Source of the DNA: an uncultured bacterium
Lineage (GTDB): Bacteria > Bacillota > Clostridia > Lachnospirales > Lachnospiraceae
DNA: 51,864 bases
Direction: 5' to 3'
Assembly: GCA_948467735.1 (NCBI GenBank)
Contig: CAOKFN010000033.1
Coordinates: 1-51,864 of the forward strand
The notes beneath the pieces are model-generated. The model did not search any database, was not told the DNA's origin, and was given only the letters and a program-made list of their open reading frames with translations. This document shows positions 33,393 to 42,711 of the stretch, piece after piece. The stretch's first letter is position 1. The number at the start of each line of letters is the position of its first letter. The translations under genes and the position numbers were made by a program.

Positions 33393-35087
33393 TCAATCCT
33401 CCTCATCCTCCAGAACCTCGTTCAGCTCTTCTCTTGCGTCCATAATCTCGTCATGGTCTCCCTTTTTCAGCGCGGCCTCAAAAGCCGTTATGTAACGGTC
33501 CAGTGTTTTCCTCCGCTCTCCTAACGCCTCCTCGTACATCCGCTCCGCCCGAAGCAGCACCAGCCTGTTTTCCTCGTAATCCCGGGGCTGGATTTTCAGA
33601 TACGCCAGCTCCTCCATGCGCTTCTTGACCTCTTCCTCCGTCATCTGGTTATCCTGACCCTTGATAATCATCTTCCGGCTTTCCCCGGTGGATACCACAG
33701 TCACCTCCACCTCCAGCAGAGAATTGATATCATAGGTGTAAGTCACGTCAACGGCCTCCCGCCCTTTGGGTCCCTTGGGGATTTCAATTTCAAGCTCGCC
33801 TAAGAATAAATTATTCCTCGCGAAACGGCTCTCTCCTTGGAGCACCCTGACGCGCACCTTCTCCTGATTATCCCGGACCGTATAGAGCCGTTCCGTATGG
33901 CTGGCCGGAATCACCGTATTGCGCTCAATAATCGGGCAGAACCTGCCGTCCTCGTACTTTCCCTCCTCATACTCCACCACCACTTCGGTTCCCAGCGTAA
34001 AGGAGCAGACATCCGTGAGGATAACCTCCTTTACTTCCTCCCTGCGCTCCTTCATGGCCGCCTGCACCGCGGCCCCAAGTGCCACCGTTTCATCGGGATT
34101 CATCTTGGTATCCGGGAATTTCCGAAAGAGCCGTATCAGGAAATCTCTTACAATGGAAAGTCTTGTGGCGCCGCCGATGAGAATCACTTCGTCGATATCC
34201 CCCAGCTTCAGCCCGGCGTCCGCAAGGCTTCTCTTCACCGGCTCACGGATTTTCATCAAAAGCTCTTCGCAGGCCTCCTCATACTCCTTATATGTAATCT
34301 GCTGCTCTAACGTCTCCTCTTTATACAGAAAGCTCATGGTCACTTTATCCGATTCGCTGACGGCGCATTTTGCCTTCTCCGCCTGACGATACAGGCGCAC
34401 CTGCTCCTTCTCGGACAGATTCTGCATTGTAATCTTGGTTTTCTGTAAGAACAGCTTTGCCATAATCTCCGTAAAATCCTCGCCGCCCAGATAATTATCC
34501 CCCGCCACGGCGCGGACTTCCAGAATATTATGATACAGCTCCAGAATGGATACGTCAAAAGTGCCGCCCCCTAGATCAAACACCAGAAAACGGGTATCCT
34601 TGGTCTTATCATACAAGCCGTATGCCACTGCCGCCGCGGTGGGCTCGGAAATCATCCTCTCCACCTTAAGGCCCGCCAGCTCTCCGGCTCGTTTGGTCGC
34701 CTTCCTGCGCTTGTCGTCAAAATAAGCCGGCACGCTGATCACGGCCTCCGTGACCTCTTCTCCCAGAAAATGCTCCGCATCCTCCTTCAGGGAGCGAAGC
34801 ACCATGCTCGACAGCTCCTCGGGCTTAAAATGCCTGCCGCTCAAGATATATTCCCGCTCCGTACCCATGCTTCTCTTAAAAGTCTGGGCCACCGAATCCG
34901 GATACAGGCTCATGCGCTCTCTGGCCGTCTCCCCCACATATACATTGCCTTTCTCGTCCACGCTCACAACGGAGGGCGTGAGATTCTTTCCCAGCCTGTT
35001 GGGAATAATCTTCGGCCCCTCCTCCGTAAAATATGCTATCAAGCTGTTGGTAGTACCCAAATCAATTCCTACTATCATACGAACCAT
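33393..35087 (-). CDS. hscC: Hsp70-family chaperone HscC
   Basis: Complete Hsp70 with an ATPase domain (IVGIDLGTTNS near the start, VFDLGGGTFDVSIL, GGATRLS) and a short substrate-binding part, about 564 residues in total. The length matches the HscC subfamily (about 556 in E. coli) rather than DnaK (about 610). In E. coli, HscC works with J-like partners (DjlB, DjlC); here the upstream gene encodes a J-like TPR protein. The start is ATG 35087, or 35078, which begins MIVGID; both have only weak ribosome sites. A TATACT box at 35144-35149 could give it its own promoter. Confidence 0.92.
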   Translation of the reverse strand: MVRMIVGIDLGTTNSLIAYFTEEGPKIIPNRLGKNLTPSVVSVDEKGNVYVGETARERMSLYPDSVAQTFKRSMGTEREYILSGRHFKPEELSSMVLRSLKEDAEHFLGEEVTEAVISVPAYFDDKRRKATKRAGELAGLKVERMISEPTAAAVAYGLYDKTKDTRFLVFDLGGGTFDVSILELYHNILEVRAVAGDNYLGGEDFTEIMAKLFLQKTKITMQNLSEKEQVRLYRQAEKAKCAVSESDKVTMSFLYKEETLEQQITYKEYEEACEELLMKIREPVKRSLADAGLKLGDIDEVILIGGATRLSIVRDFLIRLFRKFPDTKMNPDETVALGAAVQAAMKERREEVKEVILTDVCSFTLGTEVVVEYEEGKYEDGRFCPIIERNTVIPASHTERLYTVRDNQEKVRVRVLQGESRFARNNLFLGELEIEIPKGPKGREAVDVTYTYDINSLLEVEVTVVSTGESRKMIIKGQDNQMTEEEVKKRMEELAYLKIQPRDYEENRLVLLRAERMYEEALGERRKTLDRYITAFEAALKKGDHDEIMDAREELNEVLEDEED

Positions 35088-35218
35088 CCATTCTTCTTAA
35101 AGTTTTGACAAAATTCTATGCATACCGTATTAACAGCACAAACAGTATAACACAATTTCTTAGGATATTCACGATTTTTTTAATTTTGGCAATATTTCTT
35201 AAGGAAAAAATTTCTCCT

Positions 35219-38200
35219 CTATCCCTGAAACGCCATATGTTTAATGGCCTGTAGATACTCGTCCCATGGCTGCGCTTCCAGACTGCGCAGAAGCCGCTCC
35301 TTTGCCTCCTCCTTCCTGCCCATCCTGAGCAGAAAAAGAATCCTCACTCCTTCCATTTCCTCACATATGGAATTGGAGCATTCATGACAGATTTCACATT
35401 TTTTCTCTCGGTCAAGGATTTCCTTCAGCTTTTCCGTCGGCTCCGTATAATAAGCCGTCAAAAACTCTATCTGTAGATATTTCTTCTCACGATTGTAATA
35501 ACTGCCTCTGCCGCCCTTCTTTTCCAGCCAATCCTGAAGCCGCCGGGCAAGCTTTCTCCCCCTCTTCTCGTCCCCGCAGAGAATGCAGGCGAACACGCCG
35601 TCGCAGAGCCTTTCCCCCATGGCTTTGTCCTCTAGGCCGTCGGCCTTATCCTTTGAGCCATTTGACCTGCTTTCCATGCCGCCCGCCCTATCCTCTAGGC
35701 CGTCATTCCTGCCATTTGACTTGGCGTTTAAGCCGTTAAACCTGTACTTCCGGCCATTTGACTTATCCTTCAGACCGCCGATATTATCCTTTATGCCATT
35801 GAGCTTGGCCCTCAGACCACTTTCCGCCATCTTCTCAAACGCCCTTGCCGCCGCCCCTTTGCTTCCGGTCAAAAGTTCCACCCAGCCCTTGCTGTTATAA
35901 TAACCATGATAAGATATCTTCTCCGCCTTCCCCATGCCTCTGACGGCTTTCCACATTCCCTCCAGAGAGCCGACGCGCTGCTGCCGCCCCCACTGCCGGA
36001 GCGTCTGCCGCGCTTTTTCCCATTTTCCCGCGCCAAGGTACAATTTCACCAGCTTTTCATAACGAGTCCATTGATCCTTCCCATAAAAGCGTTCATACAC
36101 CGCCTCCGCTTCCTCTACCCTGCCCGCCCGCAAGGCAAATTCCGCCAGATTGTCCCCAAACCAGCTGCTCCTGCTCGTTCCCGCCAGCCTTTCATACTGC
36201 CTGTAGGCTGCCAGCGCTCTCTCATAATCTCCCAGAAGAGCCTGAACATTCCCCATATCCGCATAGATAATCGGCGACATTTCATTATCGATATACAAAA
36301 TCGCCTTTTTAATGTAATGCAGCGCCTTTTCATAATCCCCCAGATATTTATATACAAAGCTCAGCCCGTTCAACGCATAAGGATTGGAGGGATTTATATG
36401 GAGCGCCTTTTCAAAATCCTCCTTGGCCTCCGTATAATGATGGGCGGCCCTGTGAAAAATCGCCCGCTCTACCAGCATAAAATCATCGGGATAATGATAA
36501 ATAAATTCCGTCAAAATAGGAAGACCCTTTTCATACCAGCCCTTTTCCCCTTCTTCCACACGCCGATGGAACTCCGCCCGGAATTTCTTAAGCTCCTGAT
36601 TCAAAAAACTGATTTCCATGGTTTCATGGGTCATCTGAAAGCGATAGGCGTCCAAAATAACGCTTTTTACTCCCTTTTTTTCCGCATCCTCCAGCACCTT
36701 TTCCAATTCTTCCCGGTAATTCAAATCCAAATACACTTTGGCCAGATATTCATACGCCTTGACAAACGAAGGGAAAAATCGAATACACTGGCTTGCGGCC
36801 CAAACCACGCCTCTGGCATTGAGCTGTCTCCTGTACGTCTCCAGCGCGGTCGCATAAGCGGCGAACACCTGATATTCCTCCACCAGCCTGTCTGTGATTT
36901 CCAGACTCTGCTCATACTCCTCCATTTCCGTATATACCTGCGCCATTTCAAGCAGCAGGCCGATATCCTTCATTCCGCCTGTCAGCAGGCTTTCCCCTTC
37001 TTTGATGGCAAGGGCAAATTTCTCCTTCTCCCGATACCCCAGATTATGATAGCACTGCATCCGAATCAAGTGAGCCTGTCTCAGCCTGTCCTCGTCCCTT
37101 TTCTCCCTTGTTTCAGAATCGGCAATTCGTTTCTTCAGCAGCTCCTCCCAGCTCTTTGATTTTACTATGGCTTCTTCATATTCCACATATTCCACGAATA
37201 ATTTTGCCAGAAGTCCGTTATATTCCGTCTCCTTCTCCGGAGGCAGAATTTTTTCAATCTCCTGAGCCAGCCGGACGCCTCGGGAAATCCTTCCATCCTG
37301 AAGATAACACCAGCATAATTCCAGCGCGGACTCCCAGTCCTTGGCCTTTCGATATTTTGCCTCCAAGTCCTTCTCAATTTCCGCGTTTACCCTGCCCAGC
37401 AGCTCCATAAATGCATCGTCGCCGCCCGCGGCAAGCACCTTTTCCGCGCATTTCTTGGCTTCTCTATACTGTTTTTGTAAATAATACCATTCCGTCAGGC
37501 GGATATTGGCCATATAGTGCGAATCCTTATCCGCTTTCAATTCCAGATAAATCCCAGCCGCACGCTCTCTGCCGTCGCCCTTGGCCCGGTCGATATGCTC
37601 CCAATGCTCCCAGAAAAATTCCGCCGCATGATAACGGACCGTGTCGTCCTTGGGATATTTTTCGCACAGGTCTTCCATCAAAGCTTCCGCCTCGGGAAAT
37701 TTCCCCTGCTCCACCGCCAGAAGCGCGCGGCAGATTTCCATCGCCGGATGCCGAATCCCCAAGTCATCCGCACTTTTCAGACACTGTTCGGCCTCCTCCA
37801 GATGCTTCTCCTGCAGCGCCTGCCAGCAGCGATCGTAATACTGTAGAAATAAGTCATAATCCCCATCCTCCGGCCCTTGGAACTGGGCAAAATCCACATC
37901 CTCGCCCCGCTCGCATTTGCCAATCATATAGCGCATAAAATGCGCGGGAAATTTTTCTCTCAGATTCTTTGCGTCACTGACAATGGAGAGCTTCTTGTCA
38001 AGCAGCTTCCATATATGCGTCGGGAGCTTGAAATGCTCCATCAGGAAGCGCAGCAGCTTTACCCGACAGTTCTCCTCTTCTTCCAAAGATAAAAAAATAT
38101 CGTCCTCAAAAAGTTCTTTCCAAAGTTCCTCATCCTGTCTGGTGTTAATATTGGCATAAATTTCCGCCGCCTTCTGCACCCACAGACCGGAAGGAGTGGT

Positions 38201-38410
38201 ATCGGAGGGCGTCTGAGCGCCGGAATTCTCGCCTTCCTCTTCTTTCGCGTATCTGCATGCTTCCTCATAGGCGGCCCTCAGCAGTTTAAATCCCTCAGGA
38301 TTGTCCTCAGGATTCGTTACGGACAATTTCTCCCTATAAGCATTCTTAATTGCCTTTTCCTCTTTTGTAGCCTCAATCCCTAATCTTCGGAAAGCTTCCG
38401 TCCAATCCAT
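35219..38410 (-). CDS. J-domain-like TPR protein, 1063 aa, HscC partner candidate
   Basis: The first 56 residues (MDWTEAFRRLGIEATKEE, then AYREKLSVTNPEDNPEGF) follow the J-domain layout, but the His-Pro-Asp tripeptide that activates Hsp70 ATPase is replaced by Asn-Pro-Glu. The rest is mostly helical tetratricopeptide-type repeats from about 110 to 860, with clear units near ALHYIKKAILYIDN and DYERALAAYRQYERL. A low-complexity 7-residue repeat tract follows (869-932), then a Cys-containing tail. It is probably a scaffold that brings clients to the HscC chaperone encoded next. GGAGG lies six bases before the ATG. Confidence 0.82.
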   Translation of the reverse strand: MDWTEAFRRLGIEATKEEKAIKNAYREKLSVTNPEDNPEGFKLLRAAYEEACRYAKEEEGENSGAQTPSDTTPSGLWVQKAAEIYANINTRQDEELWKELFEDDIFLSLEEEENCRVKLLRFLMEHFKLPTHIWKLLDKKLSIVSDAKNLREKFPAHFMRYMIGKCERGEDVDFAQFQGPEDGDYDLFLQYYDRCWQALQEKHLEEAEQCLKSADDLGIRHPAMEICRALLAVEQGKFPEAEALMEDLCEKYPKDDTVRYHAAEFFWEHWEHIDRAKGDGRERAAGIYLELKADKDSHYMANIRLTEWYYLQKQYREAKKCAEKVLAAGGDDAFMELLGRVNAEIEKDLEAKYRKAKDWESALELCWCYLQDGRISRGVRLAQEIEKILPPEKETEYNGLLAKLFVEYVEYEEAIVKSKSWEELLKKRIADSETREKRDEDRLRQAHLIRMQCYHNLGYREKEKFALAIKEGESLLTGGMKDIGLLLEMAQVYTEMEEYEQSLEITDRLVEEYQVFAAYATALETYRRQLNARGVVWAASQCIRFFPSFVKAYEYLAKVYLDLNYREELEKVLEDAEKKGVKSVILDAYRFQMTHETMEISFLNQELKKFRAEFHRRVEEGEKGWYEKGLPILTEFIYHYPDDFMLVERAIFHRAAHHYTEAKEDFEKALHINPSNPYALNGLSFVYKYLGDYEKALHYIKKAILYIDNEMSPIIYADMGNVQALLGDYERALAAYRQYERLAGTSRSSWFGDNLAEFALRAGRVEEAEAVYERFYGKDQWTRYEKLVKLYLGAGKWEKARQTLRQWGRQQRVGSLEGMWKAVRGMGKAEKISYHGYYNSKGWVELLTGSKGAAARAFEKMAESGLRAKLNGIKDNIGGLKDKSNGRKYRFNGLNAKSNGRNDGLEDRAGGMESRSNGSKDKADGLEDKAMGERLCDGVFACILCGDEKRGRKLARRLQDWLEKKGGRGSYYNREKKYLQIEFLTAYYTEPTEKLKEILDREKKCEICHECSNSICEEMEGVRILFLLRMGRKEEAKERLLRSLEAQPWDEYLQAIKHMAFQG
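35615..35806 (-). repeat. In-frame 21-bp tandem repeat inside the J/TPR gene
   Basis: Nine degenerate units of seven codons encode variants of KSNGRKD and GLEDKAD, residues 869-932. The tract is highly charged and Gly/Asn-rich, unlike the flanking helices. It keeps the reading frame, like the tract in the glycosidase gene. Confidence 0.82.
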
Positions 38411-38453
38411 ACCATTCCTCCGTCCATAGACCAAACCATACGCCCGCACATAG

Positions 38454-38484
38454 AAAACAAGGGCAGGAGAAAACCCTCTGCCCT
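38454..38484 (-). terminator. Probable terminator after glyS
   Basis: Seven-base stem (AGGGCAG / CTGCCCT) with an 11-base loop, followed on the minus strand by TTGTTTTC. A second copy of the right-hand arm at 38497-38504 can pair instead. It lies about 30 bases past the glyS stop. Confidence 0.55.
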
Positions 38485-38514
38485 GTAGAGCGCCTCCCTG
38501 CCCTTTCTACATTC

Positions 38515-39903
38515 CTAAAACGTGAATTTATCTGCAAAATAGGCGTCCAGCTCCGACACAGCCACCCTCTCCTGCTCCATGGAATCCCTGAACCGAACCG
38601 TCACGCAGCCGTCCGTCTCAGAGTCAAAATCATACGTGACGCAGAAGGGCGTCCCTATTTCGTCCTGACGGCGATACCGCTTGCCGATATTCCCCCTGTC
38701 GTCATACTCGCAGTTATATTTCTTGGAAAGCTCCGCAAATATTTTCTCGGCCCCCTCCCCAAGCTTCTTGGAAAGAGGCAGCACGCCGATCTTCACAGGC
38801 GCCAGCGCGGGATGGAAACGAAGCACCGTCCTCATATCGCCGCCTTCCAATTCCTCCTCGTCATACGCCGCGCAGAGGAAGGCAAGCACCACCCGGTCGG
38901 CCCCAAGGGAAGGCTCAATGACATAGGGTATGTACTTCTCCTTCTTCTCGTCGTCAAAATAGGACATGTCCTCCCCGGAAGTATTGGCATGCTGGGTCAG
39001 GTCATAATCCGTCCTGTCCGCAATCCCCCACAATTCGCCCCAGCCAAAGGGGAAGAGGAATTCGATATCCGTGGTCGCCCTGCTGTAAAAGCTAAGCTCC
39101 TTCTGGCTGTGATCCCGAAGCCGCATCTCCTCCTCCTTCATGCCAAGAGAAATCAGCCAGTCACGGCAGAACCCTCTCCAATACTGGAACCATTCCAGAT
39201 CCGTCCCCGGCTCACAGAAAAATTCCAGCTCCATCTGCTCAAATTCACGGGTGCGGAAAGTGAAATTCGCAGGGGTGATCTCGTTGCGGAAGGATTTGCC
39301 AATCTGCCCGATGCCAAAAGGAATCTTCTTGCGGGACGTCCTTTGGACGTTCTTAAAATTCACGAAAATGCCCTGCGCCGTCTCAGGCCGAAGGTACACC
39401 ACGCTCTTGGCGTCCTCCGTAACCCCCTGAAAGGTCTTGAACATCAGATTAAACTGACGGATATCGGTAAAATTATGTTTCCCGCAGCTGGGACAGGGGA
39501 TCTTATGCTCCTCCACAAAATTCTTCATCTGCTCCTGCGTCCAGCCGTCCACGCTCTCCGCAGGCTCAATTCCCTTTTCCTTACAGAAATTCTCAATGAT
39601 ATTGTCCGCCCGGAAACGCTCATGGCATTCCTTGCAGTCCATCAAGGGATCCGAGAAGCTGCCCAAATGACCGCTGGCAGCCCAAGTCTGGGGATTCATC
39701 AGAATGGCGCAGTCCACCCCCACATTATAGGGATTCTCCTGTATGAATTTCTGCCACCATGCCTTCTTCACATTATTTTTCAGCTCCACCCCCAGATTGC
39801 CGTAATCCCAAGTATTCGCAAGCCCGCCGTAAATCTCGGAGCCGGGATATACAAACCCTCTGGCCTTTGCCAAAGCCTTAATTTTATCCATTGTCTTTTC
39901 CAT
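38515..39903 (-). CDS. glyS: Glycyl-tRNA synthetase (single-chain, dimeric type)
   Basis: Class II aminoacyl-tRNA synthetase of the one-subunit type: YPGSEIYGGLANTWDYG near the start, motif 2 region (FRTREFEQMELEFFCEPG) and the C-terminal anticodon-binding domain (PVKIGVLPL). Length is 462 residues, normal for clostridia. Start is chosen at MEKTMDK; an ATG eight codons upstream lies in an ATGA overlap with the preceding lipoprotein gene and could instead be used by translational coupling. No T-box leader is visible. Position after recO matches the Firmicutes order. Confidence 0.96.
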   Translation of the reverse strand: MEKTMDKIKALAKARGFVYPGSEIYGGLANTWDYGNLGVELKNNVKKAWWQKFIQENPYNVGVDCAILMNPQTWAASGHLGSFSDPLMDCKECHERFRADNIIENFCKEKGIEPAESVDGWTQEQMKNFVEEHKIPCPSCGKHNFTDIRQFNLMFKTFQGVTEDAKSVVYLRPETAQGIFVNFKNVQRTSRKKIPFGIGQIGKSFRNEITPANFTFRTREFEQMELEFFCEPGTDLEWFQYWRGFCRDWLISLGMKEEEMRLRDHSQKELSFYSRATTDIEFLFPFGWGELWGIADRTDYDLTQHANTSGEDMSYFDDEKKEKYIPYVIEPSLGADRVVLAFLCAAYDEEELEGGDMRTVLRFHPALAPVKIGVLPLSKKLGEGAEKIFAELSKKYNCEYDDRGNIGKRYRRQDEIGTPFCVTYDFDSETDGCVTVRFRDSMEQERVAVSELDAYFADKFTF

Positions 39904-39923
39904 CTTTAAAACCATTCCTTTCG

Positions 39924-40553
39924 TCATTTTAATAAAATGTATGCAAGCCCCTCCACCCCAAAGGTACTCACGCTTCCATCCTCATTGACAACAGCCCCGT
40001 CGCTCAGGTAAGCCACTCTGCCCGGACAATAGACATTTGCTTTAACATCAGTGACTATCAAATATTTGTCCACTGCCTGCCTCAGCTGCTCTTCCGTAAA
40101 TAACGTGTTATCCTTCACGCTTTTCATGATCACCTTGCTGCCGTAGCCCGCCGCAATGGCCTCGATGACCGTCCCGTAAAACAATTCGTTGGTTCCGTAA
40201 AATAAGTCGTTTCCGATAAATTCCGTGCAGTTCTTCCAGTTGTCAAACTTATAAGTCACCGCCGCATTGCCGTTCGCTAGAGCCTCCACCTTCTCCACCG
40301 CAACCGCCGCGCCCTGAGTCCTGCCCTCGTTAAACTGCGCCGCTTCCTCCACCGCCATCTGGGTCAGCTCCGAGAGTTCATAATCCCCCGCCCCCATAAG
40401 CTCCATCACCAGCCAAAGCGTAATCTGGCCCTCTTTACTGATAAATATCGTCTGTGAATCCACCGTCTCCGGCATCTTGGCCTCGCCGCATCCTGTGAGG
40501 AAGATAAGACAGATGCAGAGAGCCGCAGCAAACCTTCCAATCCTCTTTTTCAT
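39924..40553 (-). CDS. Lipoprotein of unknown function, 209 aa
   Basis: Signal peptide with lipobox LTGC (Cys about residue 22), then a soluble domain with mixed helices and strands and no recognised motif. Probably attached to the outer face of the membrane. It is inserted between recO and glyS and has its own promoter (40587-40615); its stop overlaps the possible upstream glyS start by four bases, so the two are likely co-transcribed. Confidence 0.8.
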   Translation of the reverse strand: MKKRIGRFAAALCICLIFLTGCGEAKMPETVDSQTIFISKEGQITLWLVMELMGAGDYELSELTQMAVEEAAQFNEGRTQGAAVAVEKVEALANGNAAVTYKFDNWKNCTEFIGNDLFYGTNELFYGTVIEAIAAGYGSKVIMKSVKDNTLFTEEQLRQAVDKYLIVTDVKANVYCPGRVAYLSDGAVVNEDGSVSTFGVEGLAYILLK

Positions 40554-40586
40554 CTCATTTATACCTTTCCAGAAATTCTGTGTATT

Positions 40587-40615
40587 ATTGTATCAAAAAT
40601 CAGCAGCTTTTTCAA
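40587..40615 (-). promoter_or_regulatory. Promoter for the lipoprotein-glyS unit
   Basis: TTGAAA, 17-base spacer, TACAAT, 34 bases before the lipoprotein start. The -35 box overlaps the last codons of recO. Confidence 0.65.
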
Positions 40616-41262
40616 CACAGAGTTTTCAGAACTTCCAAGCTCTTAAATTCGCGTCCTACAAACCGCTTCATATATCCGGCCGAAACGGCCTTTAATTCTT
40701 CCAGAACGCTCTCCCTCACGGTAAAGGTATAGAGTTTCTCAATGGGACTTGCCGCTATGTACTGCAGCGCGTAAACCGTGGATTCCTCCAGCTCCTCCCC
40801 CGCGGGCGGTCCCGGGAATTCCCCGTTGACCGCAATGGCCCTGCACTCAAAGATGCATCTCACCAGCGGCTTGGGGAGGGAGCGCGCCCCCAGAGCACGA
40901 AGGGATTGGTACAAAAGCTTCATCATTTCCCTCTCATCATTATTCTCACGGGTGTAGAAATCCGTCACTTCCACAAAATACATCCCATAACAGGCTCCCA
41001 CGTAATCCGCACGCAGTTCTTCAAAATAATTCTGAATATCCGCTTCCACCAATGTATACGAGCTTCTGCCCTCATAAAGCCTGAAGCTGCCAAAGGAAAA
41101 GGGGGCGGCGGCCGCTGCCAGACGGCTGCCCGGTCTTCTGGCCCCTCTGGCAAACGCCGAAATCTTCCCCCTCTCCTTAGTCAAAAGGCTGATATGTCTG
41201 TCGTATTCCCCTACCGGAGACTGCTTCAGTACAATTCCTGTTACACATATATGTTCCTGCAT
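40612..41262 (-). CDS. recO: DNA repair protein RecO
   Basis: Recombination mediator that helps load RecA in the RecFOR pathway. The N-terminal OB-fold (ICVTGIVLKQSPVGEYDRH, then GRSSYTLVEADI) and the helical C-terminal half (CIFECRAIAVNGEFP) are recognisable. At 216 residues it is shorter than the usual 240-250 and has no Cys4 zinc site. ATG 41262 is chosen because AGAAGG lies five bases upstream; the frame continues 33 codons upstream over the yqzL-like gene. Confidence 0.92.
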   Translation of the reverse strand: MQEHICVTGIVLKQSPVGEYDRHISLLTKERGKISAFARGARRPGSRLAAAAAPFSFGSFRLYEGRSSYTLVEADIQNYFEELRADYVGACYGMYFVEVTDFYTRENNDEREMMKLLYQSLRALGARSLPKPLVRCIFECRAIAVNGEFPGPPAGEELEESTVYALQYIAASPIEKLYTFTVRESVLEELKAVSAGYMKRFVGREFKSLEVLKTLC

Positions 41263-41365
41263 TGTCGCCTTCTCTTGCCTTCGCATCAGAAATAAAAGAT
41301 AAATAATCCTCAATCCTGCCGCTTTTTTCAAATTTCTTCCAGTATTTTTCTGCTCTTGCATCCAT
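41177..41365 (-). CDS. yqzL: YqzL-like small protein, 62 aa
   Basis: The first 30 residues (RAEKYWKKFEKSGRIEDYL) match the pattern of YqzL, a small protein often encoded between era and recO in Firmicutes: a Trp, Phe, Ser-Gly and Tyr-Leu in fixed spacing. AAGGGG lies nine bases before the ATG. Its last 28 codons overlap the start of recO in another frame, an unusually large overlap that suggests either its true end has drifted or translation of recO is coupled to it. Function of YqzL is unknown. Confidence 0.6.
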   Translation of the reverse strand: MDARAEKYWKKFEKSGRIEDYLSFISDAKAREGDNAGTYMCNRNCTEAVSGRGIRQTYQPFD

Positions 41366-41506
41366 CTTATGCATCCCCTTAAGTATCAGTTTGTATCAGC
41401 GTACTGCTTCTGCGTCCGGTATCACCCGATTCATCTGTGAACCGCTCTGTACTTGTCATTATAGGGTCTGCATTTTCTATATTTCTATGCGCTGCTTCCT
41501 TGATTC

Positions 41507-42445
41507 CTAGCTGCCAGAAATATCCTTCTGGTTATAGCCGAAATTTTTCAAGAGATAGTCGCTGTCGCGCCAATCCTTTTTCACCTTCACCCAAAGCCGC
41601 AGATTCACCTGCATTTCCAGCAGGCCTTCGATTTCACGTCTGGCGGAGGAGCCGATTTTTTTCAGCATCAGCCCTCCTTTTCCGATAATGATGCCCTTGT
41701 GAGACTCTTTCTCACAGACGATTGTCGCCTCAATATGGCAGATTTTACCGATTTCCTTCATGCTCTCGATGCTCACCGCTATGCCGTGTGGTATTTCCTC
41801 TTCCAGCAGGCGCAGGGCCTTTTCACGAATCAGCTCCGCCGCAATCTGCCGCATGGGCTGATCTGTAATGGTGTCCTCGTCAAAAAAGGCCTCGCCCTCG
41901 GGAAGATACTTGAAAATACATTTCACCAGCTCGTCCGTATGATACCCCTTCAGCGCGGATACCGGCACGATCTCTTCAAAATCCAGCTCCCTGCGGTAAG
42001 TGTCGATAAAAAGAAGTATTTCATCTTTTTTTACCGTATCGGTTTTATTGATGACAAGGATGACTGGCGTCTTGACCTTTTTCAATTCCTCTATAATGTG
42101 ACGTTCTCCCGCGCCGATATAGGTCGTGGGCTCCACCAGCCAAAGGATGACGTCCGCCTCCTCCAGCGTGTGCTCCGCCACATTGACCATATATTCCCCC
42201 AGCTTATTTCTGGATTTGTGGATTCCGGGGGTGTCAAGAAACACAATCTGCCCTTCCTCCAGCGTCAGCACCGTGCGTATGCGGCCCCGGGTGGTCTGAG
42301 GCTTATTGGATGTAATCGCTATCTTCTGTCCGATTAAACGATTCATCAAGGTGGACTTTCCCACGTTGGGCCTGCCAATCAAGGTAACAAAGCCGGATTT
42401 ATAAGGTTCTTTCCCGCCGTTCTCCCGAATACCACTATTCTCCAT
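41507..42445 (-). CDS. era: GTPase Era
   Basis: Small GTPase that assists 30S ribosome assembly through 16S rRNA 3' end binding. Shows G1 GRPNVGKST, G2 around KPQTTR, G3 DTPG, G4 NKTD and, at the C-terminus, a KH domain with GIIIGKGG. About 312 residues from ATG 42445 (MENSG); an ATG four codons upstream is an alternative, and the AAAGGG site is close to both. Head of the era-yqzL-recO group. A good promoter lies upstream. Confidence 0.95.
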   Translation of the reverse strand: MENSGIRENGGKEPYKSGFVTLIGRPNVGKSTLMNRLIGQKIAITSNKPQTTRGRIRTVLTLEEGQIVFLDTPGIHKSRNKLGEYMVNVAEHTLEEADVILWLVEPTTYIGAGERHIIEELKKVKTPVILVINKTDTVKKDEILLFIDTYRRELDFEEIVPVSALKGYHTDELVKCIFKYLPEGEAFFDEDTITDQPMRQIAAELIREKALRLLEEEIPHGIAVSIESMKEIGKICHIEATIVCEKESHKGIIIGKGGLMLKKIGSSARREIEGLLEMQVNLRLWVKVKKDWRDSDYLLKNFGYNQKDISGS

Positions 42446-42528
42446 TCTATTTACCATCCCTTTCCGTAAAATAAAGCATACGATAATATATTGAAACGAC
42501 TTTATCATCTTTACTTTGATTCATTATG

Positions 42529-42556
42529 ATTATAACATCTTTTTCAGAAAAATCAA
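42529..42556 (-). promoter_or_regulatory. era: Probable era promoter
   Basis: TTGATT, 16-base spacer, TATAAT on the minus strand, about 85 bases before the era start. Confidence 0.65.
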
Positions 42557-42683
42557 TTCCTGTCAAGAGGATTGCGGCAGCGCCGCATTTGGGACCGGCC
42601 TGTCAAGGGTTTTTGCAGGTTCGTCTTCATCGGCATTGCACATAGCAGACCGGAAAAATGGGGAAATTCAAAATAAATTTAGC

Positions 42684-42711
42684 TTGACAATCCAGCTGAA
42701 TATGTTAAGAT
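42684..42711 (+). promoter_or_regulatory. Probable promoter of the Rpn-type gene
   Basis: TTGACA, 16-base spacer, TAAGAT, with a leader of about 150 bases. The 426 bases between era and the Rpn gene otherwise hold no gene; CCTGTCAAG occurs twice at 42569 and 42599. Confidence 0.6.

Noticed and set aside
38812..39909. 365-codon plus-strand frame opposite glyS
   Set aside because: Antisense to glycyl-tRNA synthetase, with no domain.
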